Shown: positions 12,175 to 22,257 of the stretch, in pieces
Layout: every line of letters starts with the position of its first letter
Position numbering within the stretch: position 1 is the stretch's first letter
Translations under genes and position numbers: made by a program
From: Lineus longissimus
Taxonomy: Eukaryota > Nemertea > Pilidiophora > Heteronemertea > Lineidae
Direction: 5' to 3'
Assembly (NCBI RefSeq): GCF_910592395.1
Contig: NC_088325.1
Location: 9,552,109-9,616,108 of the forward strand
DNA: 64,000 nt
Notes under the pieces: generated by a model
What the model saw: the letters and a program-made list of their open reading frames with translations, nothing else
What the model was told of the DNA's origin: nothing
Databases searched by the model: none

Positions 12175-13325
12175 AAAATGTACACACATGGTCAAGAGTT
12201 TATGGACACCAGTTTTCCTCAATTTTCTCGAAAACCACTGGGTTAAAAATTGCCTGGGCACTTTCGATGTGTGGAGAAATTCTTCGGCTATAACATGCAT
12301 TGACAAGCTAAATTTGCCGACAGGTCTTATGATGTAATGATGATGTGATGTAATTTGTATGGACACCTCCTAATCAACTTTTTTATGAACTAATTTTCTC
12401 TGGGTTTTTTACTATTATCTGTCTCCAGTGTTTAGAAGACATTCTAGCATAATCTGCTGCAATAATTACTAATGGCAATGGTTTTTTATTACATTTTTCC
12501 TCTTGCAATTTCCACCAGTATTCCAAGCTGACCAAGCACTAATGAAATGGTCCTCGATTGTTTGATAGACCACGACTCATAATTGGATAAGCACACGTGC
12601 CACTATTTGACACTTGTTACATAAACATTCATAACACTCATTTCTAATCATATCACTGTCTGCTTGATTGAAATTCATAACTCAGAATTATGAAGATGAC
12701 ATTAGGCCTAGAAATATGACACTGTGGTCTTCTTCATTCAAGGTTTCCTGCCAGGAAAAATGAGGACAAGGTGCCATGTCATTGGTTATGTTTATGCAGT
12801 GCCTCAGTGAGAGAAGTAACAAGTAAGGGAAAATTAGGGCAATGCAATGAGAATAATCCGGGATTTAATGTTTTAAACTGTATTTTCCAACAATACGTTT
12901 CTTCTGGTAAAAGAAAACCAGAAGCAAAGTTGGTCAGTAAAAAAATTATAAGTGGGTGGTTATACAAATAACATCACAGCATCATTACATCATTACATCA
13001 TAATACCTGTGGGTATATTTAGCCTCATCTTCTAGCCTTGAAATTTCTCTGCACATCGATAGTACCCGGGCAATTTTTGACCCGGTGTGACAGCGGATAT
13101 AGTCCCCCTGGAGTCATAGTCCGGTAGCATTGTATTTGATCAATTAAGCAGCATGATCTATTGTAACGCTAACCCTAACCAAAACATTTAGCAATGCGGG
13201 CTATTGTTACACGGACTATCAGCCCTAGGACTACTATCCCTTGCACACCTGTGGTTTTCGAGAGAATTGAGGAAAACTTGTGTCCACAAACTTTTGACCA
13301 TGAGTGTACATGTGCTGTAACTGAT
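12175..13325. mobile_element. Inverted-repeat DNA element, right arm interrupted
   Basis: Left arm (12175-12400) and right arm (12950-13325) are inverted copies: CATGGTCAAGAGTTTATGGACACC faces GTGTCCACAAACTTTTGACCATG, and the similarity runs on through CTCAATTTTCTCGAAAACCAC. The right arm is split by about 160 bp of foreign sequence (about 13087-13246). The end pattern resembles Tc1/mariner elements. The right end lies about 40 bp from the donor of the immunoglobulin exon. Confidence 0.7.
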
Positions 13326-13367
13326 TATGCTACCACTACTTTAAGCACGAGAGCGTTTAAAACTTAC

Positions 13368-13709
13368 CAAAAGGACTTAAATACACAAGGTCGATATGCC
13401 CTCCATGAATACACCGATAGGACCCTTCATCCACGAATTGGACATCCATTATTGTCAAATTAAAAAATCTAAATGTTTTCCCAGTCTTTGAACATGATAT
13501 GACATATTTCTCCTCTTTAAAAGAATCACAGTTAGCAGTTCTCGTTTTGAACGTTGGCGGCGACTGCCAGTGTACAGGCATCATTACGTATTTACCGTCA
13601 GTTTTCAATTTACACCACAAACTGACGCTTTCTCCTTTCTTCACTTTGACTGGTCCTGACTGTACTGTGATTTTGTTCTCATTCTGGGAGTAAGCACCGG
13701 TCAATAATC
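13368..13709 (-). CDS. Immunoglobulin V-type domain exon
   Basis: Follows a good acceptor (tttcttttcag). The domain shows the B-strand cysteine in SVSLWC (Cys48), the core tryptophan in VHW (Trp63) and the F-strand signature DEGSYRC (Cys115), so the classic disulfide is Cys48-Cys115. Two extra cysteines (76 and 88) could make a second bridge. NLT at 99-101 is a possible N-glycosylation site. The exon ends shortly after the F/G strands (HIDLVYLSPF), as expected for a one-exon domain. Confidence 0.85.
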
Positions 13710-16700
13710 CTGAAAAGAAAATCGAAGATTTGCTGTATCTGAATCTTCTAGGTGATAAGCGCCGGTTGTTATTGCAGGCGGTTCAATAATTTTCTAAGCT
13801 TAGGTATTTTTTCAGAATAGGCTGTGAGAATGTTGGGTAGTTCCTTTAAAGTATCGACTCCAGTTTACCTTTAAAGTCAAATAGCCCTTGTAAATGTACT
13901 TAGTTTATGGCCTCTCAAATTAAGGTAATTCAATCGATTTCAATTCATGTTTGAAGCGAAACACTAAAAGTAACTTTTACATACATACATACATATATAC
14001 ATTATAAAATTTGTGTGGGGCGCCTTTCCACCGAACAAATCGTGCTCAAGGCGCTGCCCCCTCAAAGTGCCTCGCGTACAGCCAGGTCTTTAACTGACAT
14101 TTGAATTTAAGGACATCTGAAGCATCCTGAATATAAGATGGGAGTTGTATTGTAGCAACCAAGGAAGGGTAACGGAAAAGGTCAAACAAGCTAAATATAA
14201 TGTGTACTGTACTTAAACACAGCCAGCTCCTAGAAAGTGTTTGGAATAGCTCTAAAATGTCCCAAATCATGTGTGTCAAGTTTGCCAAGTTATAAACAGG
14301 CGCAATAATATATTCATATTTCATAATTAGGGCAACAACAACCATGTGGTAGATTGCCAAGATGATTATCTTTTTTTAATCATAAAAAACAAGGGATATT
14401 GCTTTGATCAAATGGGACGAGAAAGGAAACTACAGGAATTGCGTATGTGAGGGCAACTTTGCCATCGCTTTCAGTTCAAACCTCAACCCTTGCGCAAAAA
14501 GCGCGGTGACAGACTCGTTGGTAACGTCCATGCAATATTCAATCCACGATTGCAGGTCACGTGATGCAAATAAACGCACGTGGTCCACACTTGGCATTTC
14601 AATACCAGACATACGGATACGGATTTCCCCCAGGGATATCATGCGGGAATTTGACAGGTTGCATGCATTTGACACCTTGTGACAGGTCTGATGCACCGGC
14701 AATGTCTTTGCCCTTTGTGCTGAGGTACATATGTACAGTTAATGACTATATGGACGAGAGGGGCTTGGAATTTCAAGGAACGCATGTAATCAGAAGGAGT
14801 AGATAGAGATCTCAGTTCAAGCGTCTCTGGTCGCTTTTGCCTCTAGGTTATCCTATGTTTATCACTAGGGACCGTACTTTTTTAAGTACATACCCCCACA
14901 GACCCCCCCCCCCCCATCCAAATAATCGTAAAAGTGTACATGCAATATACTCAAAATCATCCCCCCTCAATGTTATTCTAAGATCAGGTGACCAGCAATC
15001 GTGGATTGAAAATAACATTAACCGTCGATCAGCAACTTGCGCGGAATACTAGAATACAAAACGCCTACGCGATCCACCAGTGGGCTATGGCACTGCCTCA
15101 AGGGCGGTGTTACGTAGACATACCCCCCCCCGAAAAAGTGTCCGACATTTTGTATTTACATTGATGTATTATGGTATATGGTTCTACAGAGCCCATGACC
15201 GTCAATAGCTTATAGGGATCAAAGCGCATAATATAATCCTTTGTTTCCCAGTCGTTATATCCTATCACATTCCAAACTTCTACACTGATCAAGAAGCAGG
15301 AGTAAGAGAATTGGTTTGGGTTTAAAATGGAGTTCTGTCATGGTAACTCCTGTCATTATTCTCGTGAACCAAATGTCAATGCATAAACACTTTGTTGTTT
15401 AATTCGTTGTTCTCCGGACAATCTGTCCCAAGACATTTCAAACTCCTACACCTCGTTTATATAGAAGTCACGTTATGACATGTATTTTGTCACTTTTCAT
15501 TTGCGTGACATTCGCGACATGGGAAACGAACGTGTCACTTCCGAAGAGTGGGCTACTTACAATTGACGATGTCACTTTTCACTCTCAGGTTGTGTCATGT
15601 CATCTTTTCAAAGCTATGTTGCAATCAGTAAACAAACTTGCTGGTAACAGGGAACACGTGACCCATGAACAACTGACAAACGTGAGTCATTAAACCCGGT
15701 GTAACATCTGTGGTTGTTTCCCATGTGTCAGTGTTTCCAAACAATAGGCAGCTAGAGAGACCATGACTTTTCAATAGGGGGGATACACAGAAAAACTTGT
15801 CAATCTATTTTTGAGCGTTCCCAAACAATGAGGGGAAACACTCAAAAACAGAAACACTCAAAAACAGAAACACTCAAAAACATTACACCTGCCTTTAGTT
15901 CTGTCTCGAAATGCATTCTACCGTATTTTGTTTGTCACTTTTGATGCTGAAACTTTATTTATGAAATTTAATATCAATCTCAGTAAAATGACAAATTCGA
16001 GATCTCAAATTAAATGCATTTTGAGAAATTTAAGAGTTTTAGACCTATATATACCTGAAGATAAACCGAAGAAATTAGAGTTACAATTTATGTTGGCGTT
16101 GATTATTCTCAAAGATACGAATACGTTTGATTGAAAGTTAATTTTGTGATAGATCCAAAAAAGGTTTTTTATCTTGAGACGAAGTTTTCAACAACCTCAC
16201 CGGTTGCCTTCCTCAGGTCTTCTGCTGAGTAGTTGAACTACTCAGTAGTTCCCAGTGGCAGCAAAGATGGCAGCATTACACTGGAAAAGTTCTTGCTGTT
16301 ACTTCTTCTTCTGGGGGCCCCGCCTTGGGTCCCCCGTGTGGATCCTGGGTTTCACGAGGCTGTCATAGACGTGTGAGAGGTGGTATGTCCCATCGTCTCT
16401 GTTCATGGAAGCCGAGTTACGCCTAATGGCTAGGGCCTCGCGTATCTGCCGTAGTCTCAGCTTGTCCTCCTTGGTAACGATTTTTGCATCTTGCCAATTG
16501 GGAACATGGTTATTGTCCACCATATGATCTGTGATGGCTGACTTGTGGTGATCACCTGAAGTAGAGCCCGCGTGGCTCGGGTACTGGCTCCCCTACTGTG
16601 GTAACAACGTCTGTTTGGTGCTCCTTTAGTCTAGTTCCGAACTTCCTGGCCGTTTCACCGACACAACCTGTGGTGTCATCCCTCCCAATTTTATCTTTGG

Positions 16701-17948
16701 GATGTACTAGAATGTTTCTGATAGTTTCGTGTGGTCTGAATGCCGTAGAGATGTTATAAGTTTCAGTGCTCTGGCCAGCATTTCTGCCATACCCTTAGTG
16801 TAGGGCACAACAACCATTCCCCTGCTCTTCTCCTGGGAATCCTTGAGCTTTTTAGTCTTAGTAGAGCCCAGGGCGGCCTTGAGGTCTATCCTTCTGTTTG
16901 TTTCTTTGATAGTCCAATTGGGATATCCACATTTACTGAGCGCGTCACGGACGGTTGTTCTTTCATCCTCTTTGTCTTGATCTTCCGTAACCACAGTATC
17001 GGCAATACAGTTCTGACCACGCCTAGTTTGTTCGCAACTGGGTGGTGGGAATCGAAGTTTAAGTACTGATCAGTGCGAGTCTTTTTTCTATACACTACTT
17101 TATTTAAGGTACAATCTTGTTTCCTGACGACCAGCGTGTCGTGGAATGGGTTCAACTACTCAGCAGAAGACCTGAGGAAAGCAACCGGTGAGGTTGTTGA
17201 AAACTTCGTCTAAAGGTAAAAACCTTTTTTGGATCTATCACAAAATTAACTTTCAATCAAACGTATTATCAGAGATCCGATGAAGCCCGTAAGTCAAAGA
17301 TACAAATAGTTTGGTCAATTAATCTTTGCATTACTATGTTTTAGACGAAAGCCTTACCAATACAGTCCAGAGGTCAGTGGTCCAATCATGTTCAGACTTT
17401 TTGGATGTTTTTAAAATTGCCTGTTACATAATGAAGAGACAGGATTACCTGGGCCCAAATACACAGATATACATGAACAACTAAATAATTATACCAATCT
17501 CTGCTGAAAACCGCATTCAAGTAATATCTTATTTGATCTCCGTGATAGTAAAAAAACCCGGTGGACACTTACTTTCCGATAGGACTGAACATTGGGCCGT
17601 TGGATAAATTCTTAAAAACATCAGCCAACATCATTGTCATAGACTGAATATCTTAGTACCTACCCTTATTTTATTCACACGATATATGTGAGGAGTACGC
17701 ATTTTTAAGGGTTAATCATTTTCTGCCATTGGTGACTTATAACAAGTGATATGCTCAAGTTATCTACCTTGGGCTTCTTATCTTAAATGATGAGATGTGT
17801 TTCAGGTCAAGCTTAATCGCTGTAAAAATGCAAGCATATAATGGCATCGCTTTGAATGTCGTGTGACACCTTGTATTTAGAAGATGTAAATGATTAACCT
17901 ACCGATCAGTAGTGACAAAGTCACCAAAAGCATCACTCCTTTATTCAT
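13368..17948 (-). CDS. Secreted or membrane immunoglobulin-domain protein, 5' part only
   Basis: Two exons in matching phase give the N-terminal 130 residues of a predicted extracellular protein: a signal peptide (about 1-23) followed by one V-type immunoglobulin domain. Residues 1-16 come from exon 1 (46 nt, ends on G) and the rest from exon 2 (342 nt). The second exon ends one base into a codon at a GTAAGT donor, so the gene continues at lower coordinates, where I could not identify further exons. It could be a short soluble protein or a receptor with a membrane segment. No family member was recognised; the role is unknown, with immune recognition or adhesion as guesses from the fold alone. 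The intron between the two exons holds a decayed Penelope-like element and a LINE end. Confidence 0.75.
13980..14165 (-). pseudogene. LINE ORF2 tail and 3' end
   Basis: The minus frame reads LPSYIQDASDVLKFKCQLK and on to TWLYARHF, the C-terminal pattern of L2/CR1-like reverse transcriptase proteins. It is followed by a short 3' UTR (GGCGCCCCACACAAATTTTA) and a TATG-type tail at 13980-14000. Only the last 40 or so codons are intact. Confidence 0.6.
14400..15830. other. No gene recognised; short inverted similarity
   Basis: About 65 bp at 14510-14575 is repeated in inverted orientation at 14985-15040 (shared CAATCCACGATTGC). Poly-C runs lie at 14900-14915 and 15124-15131. Nothing else could be supported. 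Confidence 0.4.
15835..15890. repeat. 17-bp tandem repeat, three copies
   Basis: GAAACACTCAAAAACA is repeated three times. Confidence 0.85.
16178..16216 (-). ncRNA. Hammerhead-like core, left arm
   Basis: Same motif as at 17172 in the inverted arm. The stem has GGCAACC in place of AGCAACC, which still pairs with GGTTGTT through a G-U pair, so the change is compatible with the fold. Confidence 0.35.
17172..17210 (+). ncRNA. Hammerhead-like core, right arm
   Basis: CTGAGGA fits the C-U-G-A-N-G-A box, followed by a 7-bp stem (AGCAACC with GGTTGTT), then GAAAA, a tiny stem and GTC as a possible cleavage site (17208-17210). Penelope-like elements are known to carry minimal hammerhead ribozymes in their terminal repeats. 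Stem I was not resolved, so activity is uncertain. The same motif is on the minus strand at 16184-16216. Confidence 0.35.
17283..17610 (+). repeat. Half copy of the 38.3 kb inverted-repeat element
   Basis: Shares TTTTAAAATTGCCTGTTACATAATGAAGAG and the CTCTGCTGAAAACCGCATTCAA block with copies at 20565-20705 and 38320-39100, and its lead-in (GATACAAATAGTTTGGTC) with 21440-21550. Confidence 0.7.
17903..17948 (-). CDS. Signal-peptide exon of the immunoglobulin-domain gene
   Basis: Codes MNKGVMLLVTLSLLI plus one base of a Gly codon, then a GTAGGT donor. Joined to the next exon it continues GLLTGAYS, a standard signal peptide with a likely cut after the Ser or nearby. The ATG is the first in this exon and is followed directly by the hydrophobic run. 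The exact phase match and the completion of the signal peptide across the intron are the main support. Confidence 0.72.
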
Positions 17949-17980
17949 ATTTTGTATCCTTTCGTCGATGTTTTAACTCC

Positions 17981-18033
17981 GAAAACGAAATGAAGGTAAT
18001 TGGTTGAGAAAAAATCAGAGAAGGAAAGCGAAA
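17981..18033. promoter_or_regulatory. Two IRF/ISRE-like sites upstream of the immunoglobulin gene
   Basis: GAAAACGAAA at 17981-17990 and GAAAGCGAAA at 18024-18033 both fit the interferon-regulatory-factor core GAAANNGAAA. They lie 33 and 76 bp upstream of the start codon, in the same orientation. The transcription start is unknown, so they may lie in the promoter or the 5' UTR. Function is inference from motif and position. Confidence 0.4.
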
Positions 18034-18889
18034 CGTGTTGTTCGGCCGTCTTGGGTGGAGCATTTCCGCAACCACTACCCGGTCACCTCAAAGAACGGGA
18101 TTATATTGCAGATTTCCCTTAAGCGATTGTATGGCAGTAACGCAATATATAACTTATCCTTTCTTAACTTATACAGTCACTGACAGATAACCCATTCAGT
18201 TAAATAAGAGGAAATAGTCAATGTAAGGTGCAATTCTAAAAGGACCGGAGTAGGTTATTATCACATTTTGAATAAAGCACATGATAAGTTATACGTATGC
18301 ACGTTCGTAATTCAAACTTTGCATTCGAGTGACTTATGTTTACAGAACTGGTTATCTTATTTCTAACATTAAATAATGTCCGTAAGGGATCGGTTTGACA
18401 AAACCAATTCACAGACGTTTTCAATCAAAATACATGTACATGCGATATTTGTTTATTGTCTGCTCTGAATCTATGTGCTTTTAAAAAGGTCGGTCACGCC
18501 AACTTATTCTATCATTCTTTTTGGTTAGTTTTCAAATAGTGCACAATGTTTCCTCAAGAGTTGGCAATTTTATGGGTGATTTGGTTTGTACCTCATATAA
18601 CAGCAGAAATATGAGTATTACACATTCAAAAGTGTTTATTGGCGCCAATGCAGATCTACATACACTCCGAACGCATTGGACTGGCCTCGTCCTATCGCCC
18701 GGTTCATAAGGAGATCAAATTAGGATGACACAATGGACTGCCCAGGGAGTCTACATCATGCTACTCATGTCGACACACAGGCAACATAGCGTCTGGTGAT
18801 ACGATATGTAGTCGCCAAGCAGTCACCTTAAAGCGCCCGTCGGTCCACCTGGTAGAAAGCTGTGTAGCCCCGGGTGTAGCCTTAAGGCC

Positions 18890-19545
18890 TGTGTACACTA
18901 GTAAAATATCAGCAATATTTTTACAACATTTCCAGTTGCAACAAATGTTGCAAAAATGTTGCGTAGTGTGTACAGAGCAAAACGCGTCTTACAACACGTT
19001 GCAACAAATTGTTGCAAATTAAATGCAATGCAATTCTTTGTTGCATGTTGTAAAAATTAAAGAAATTGATGATTCTGAGGAGAAAAGCAGTGTTTTGAGT
19101 GCCACTGCAAGAATTATAGCTGTCATTGTTGAGAGGAGGAGAAAAAGTGGTCAAAAAACCAAGTAAGCGGGAACAAGGCCTATGAGGGGGCATCAGATGG
19201 CTCATATCACTGGACATTTCAGAGGTGTATCGACTGTACTTTCTACAACAGTTTCCTCTTTCCGTTGTGTCCGACAAGGGCACAGTTCTCCTATGCATAT
19301 AAGCCTCTGGTCCTATTTTATGTTTTATTGCAGTGCCCTTCACGTTAGGTAGATCACATGTCGCAAATCCCATTTCAGATTGCCTGAAGACTGAAAATGT
19401 TTGCAACTTTACATTGCAACAAAGAATTGCTTTGCATTTAATTTGCAACATTTTGCGGTACAAATGTTGTAACTTTTCCTCTATACACACTATGCAACAT
19501 TTTGCCAACATTTGTTATAACCCAAAAATGTTGCTAAGATTTTGT
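18890..19545. mobile_element. Inverted-repeat element rich in TTGCAACA motifs
   Basis: The arms (18900-19050 and 19400-19545) are inverted and imperfect, built of repeated GTTGCAAC/TTGCAACA words; GCAACAAAGAATTG faces CAATTCTTTGTTGC. The left end reads GGCCTGTGTACACTAGT, similar to hAT-type MITE ends. No transposase. Confidence 0.65.
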
Positions 19546-19734
19546 CAAGTTTCGGAAACACTCTTAAAGATCATTTCACTGCGCAGAGCTTATAAGTAAT
19601 AATGTGCACATTTATCAAGATCATCCTTTATTTTCTTTATCAGGAGGCACGAAAATGACCCTGCATATTTGGTAGACCCCTTCCTGGATCCATGTCTCAA
19701 CTTCATTATATCAGTTTTTCAATTCACCAATGAA

Positions 19735-21376
19735 GTACATGTACAGTCCTTCCAGAAAGTAAATGTCCACCGTTTTTTTAAATATCACAGAGATAAAATA
19801 AGATATTTGAATGCGGTTGTCTGCAGAGAATGGTATATTTAGTTGATCTGTTGTATTTGGATGCGCCTAATTCCATCCCTTCGTTATGTAACAGACATTT
19901 CAAAAAAGGTCCAAAAATCACCTTTTTTATTTTATGTGCCTTTTCAAAAATTCACACAAGCCCATGAACTGTGCTTTATGACCATCATTTTTTGGCACTT
20001 GCAATTCCAAAAAATGTGTTCGATAGTGACAAATGCACAATTTTGCTTCGGATTTTTATGTTATGATTTTAATCACATCCATTACCTTTGATAAAGACCC
20101 CCAATCCTTCATGTGTGAGCTGAGTTATTAATTACAATAAAATTTACTCATATTAGATTTCCTATTAGGAACATGATCGACCATACTCAATGGGTTTCTA
20201 AGTAAACACTAACTACTTTTGTGTGGAAAGCAAAAATTTAAATACGGTTGAATCACTGGCATACTACGTTTGTTTTGGAATCACTTGCAACTGAGAGCCC
20301 TTGAACAACCCTCTTCTTATAATAGCCCCATTCATAAAGACCCTGACTGACTACATCGTTGACCATGAGGGGAGTTCTCAAAGGTCACCAGTTGTCTGAA
20401 AAAACAATTACCCATAGCGAGCTAAAACTAGTCTTCAATTCAAAATGAAGAATTTAGCAGAAATTTTCTAATCAAAGCGAAAAAAAACATTTGTTGCATC
20501 ACAGTTCACCCATACATTGTGAAAAAGAATGAAAATAAGATAATATAAAAAAAGTTAGTTTTTGGACATTTTTAAAATTGCCTGTTGCATAATGAAGAGA
20601 CAGGATTAGTTGGGTCCAAATACAATAGATACATGACCAACTCAATATACCATTCTCTGCTGAAAACCGCATTCAATAATCTTATTCTATCTCTGTGATA
20701 TTATAACAAGAGCTACGGAGAGCGAGCACATTATACGCCCGCCATAAGAGTAAAGGGTGGTTGGTCAGGGTGAAAAGTGTGTAAAGTAGCAGGTAAGTGG
20801 AAAATGGAAACAAGTCTTCGTGACCTTGACCTTTGACCTTTTGACCTCCAAATCAATAGGCTTCTTCGGGCCTTTACTAGTGCCCTGCAAACCAGGTTTG
20901 GTGACTATACATGATATAGAATTTCAGTAATCGCGCGGAGAATGAAAGGTAAGCGGAAAATGGAAACAGGTCTTTGTGACCTTGACCTTTGACCTTTGAC
21001 CTTTTGACCTCCAAATCAATAGGCTTCTTCGGGCCTATACTAGTGCCCTGCAAACCAGGTTTGGTGACTATACATGATATAGAATTTCAGTAATCGCCCG
21101 GACAATGAAAGGTAAGCAGAAAATAAAAACAGGTCTTCGTGACCTTGACCTTTGACCTTTTGACCTCCAAATCAATAGGCTTCTTGGGGCCTATACTAGT
21201 GCCCTGCAAACCAGGTTTGGTGAATATACATGATGTAGAATTTCAGTAATCGCGTGGACAATGAAAAGTTAACGGACAGACGGACGGCCCGACGGACAGG
21301 CGGACACCGAGCGCCATACCATAATACGCTCCGGAGCGGGCGTATAAAAAACCTTCTGGAAGGACTGTACATGTCG
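19735..21376. mobile_element. Inverted-repeat element, split by a younger insertion
   Basis: The left end ACATGTACAGTCCTTCCAGA faces the right end TCTGGAAGGACTGTACATGT. Same family as 38315-39100. The right half is interrupted by the element at 20707-21345, inserted within the terminal repeat. Confidence 0.75.
20707..21345 (+). repeat. Nested element with three units rich in TGACCT half-sites
   Basis: Starts AAGAGCTACGGAGAGCGAGC next to TATACGCCCG and ends CTCCGGAGCGGGCGTATAA, so the ends are related in inverted orientation. In between are three tandem units of about 155 bp, each with a chain of TGACCTT/TGACC half-sites, and a GACGGACAGGCGGAC-type run before the end. No coding sequence. Elements with these ends are common in marine invertebrate genomes (from general knowledge; not checked). 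Confidence 0.8.
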
Positions 21377-21699
21377 CTACAGATTTTCGATGATACATCG
21401 AAGAAATTACAGTGATAATGTTGACGTTGATTGTTTTTAAAGATACAACTAGTTTGGTCGATTTATTTTGGCATTACCATGTTTCAAATGAAAGCCTTAC
21501 GATACAGTGCGGAGGTCAGTGATTGAATCGAGTTCAGACTTTTACGTCCAAATATATACTGCCATGAGAACGGTTTCACTCAAAGTGTACCCTACAGATA
21601 ATGCTTCGATTTCGATTAGTGCACTCGGGGTAAGGTTTGGTTCGATACCTGGCACTGGCACTGGTATTGGCATTGGCGCAAGGATGCATCCCAGGAAGG

Positions 21700-21910
21700 T
21701 ATGCAGTCCACTGAAATTCATATGAAATCATATTATCAGTGTGAGGTGTTGGTCCTATACGCCACTTGGCCGAAGGGACACGAAGGTGTGGGTCCTTTGA
21801 CAAGACACTTGGCATAAAGGTCACAAAGGTAGAAGTGTGAGTCCTTGGGAAGGCAACTTGGCAGAAGGGTCACGAAGGTAGAGGTTAGGGTCCTTGGGTA
21901 AGACACTTCA
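21700..21910. repeat. Degenerate tandem units of about 60 bp
   Basis: A unit containing CACTTGG...GAAGG.TCACGAAGGT...GGTCCTTGG is repeated about three times with substitutions. Confidence 0.6.
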
Positions 21911-22257
21911 CTCAGGGCTTTCCAGCTTTCCGCGGGCGCCGCTGGGGTGGGGCCGACAAGCTGACCCTGCCAAGACTAGCAACTGCGTTTCCCCTAAACA
22001 TGTACACCATTGTTTGCCAGATATGCCAGAAGGTTCACAGGACAGTTTCTCTTTGGGTTTGACTGGTCACCATGGTGCAACAACCTCTCTCAAGTAACTT
22101 CCCAGTATTCCTGGTATGTCAAGTAGAAGAACCAAGCACATCACCAACATTCCAAAGTGATCGGCGTCGGCCTTATACAGGAACACAAATTTGACCCTCG
22201 ACTCTAAAACTAATAGTCCGCCTCGCAGAGGTGTCCGCAAGGAGAGGTTCTACCGTA

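Larger units (their letters stand above)
16122..17272 (-). mobile_element. Truncated Penelope-like retroelement between inverted repeats
   Basis: A decayed open frame on the minus strand (about 17155 to 16299) is enclosed by two nearly identical inverted arms of about 115 bp (16122-16236 and 17158-17272). Protein pieces appear in the order expected for Penelope-like elements: the end of the reverse transcriptase with VYRKKTRTDQYLNF and SHHP, a linker with ALSKCGYPNWTIK, a GIY-YIG nuclease with GETARKFGTRLKEHQ, and a tail with MNRDDGTYHLSHVYDSL. Frameshifts near 17000 and 16740, a deletion in the GIY-YIG start and a stop near 16555 disable it. It lies in the first intron of the immunoglobulin-domain gene. 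Confidence 0.85.

Noticed and set aside
12019-12366. Minus-strand frame of 115 codons considered as the next exon of the immunoglobulin gene
   Set aside because: It overlaps the left arm of the element at 12175-13325 and has no suitable acceptor phase or domain.
18921-19511. Minus-strand frame of 196 codons
   Set aside because: It lies wholly within an inverted-repeat element; the composition reflects the TTGCAACA words.
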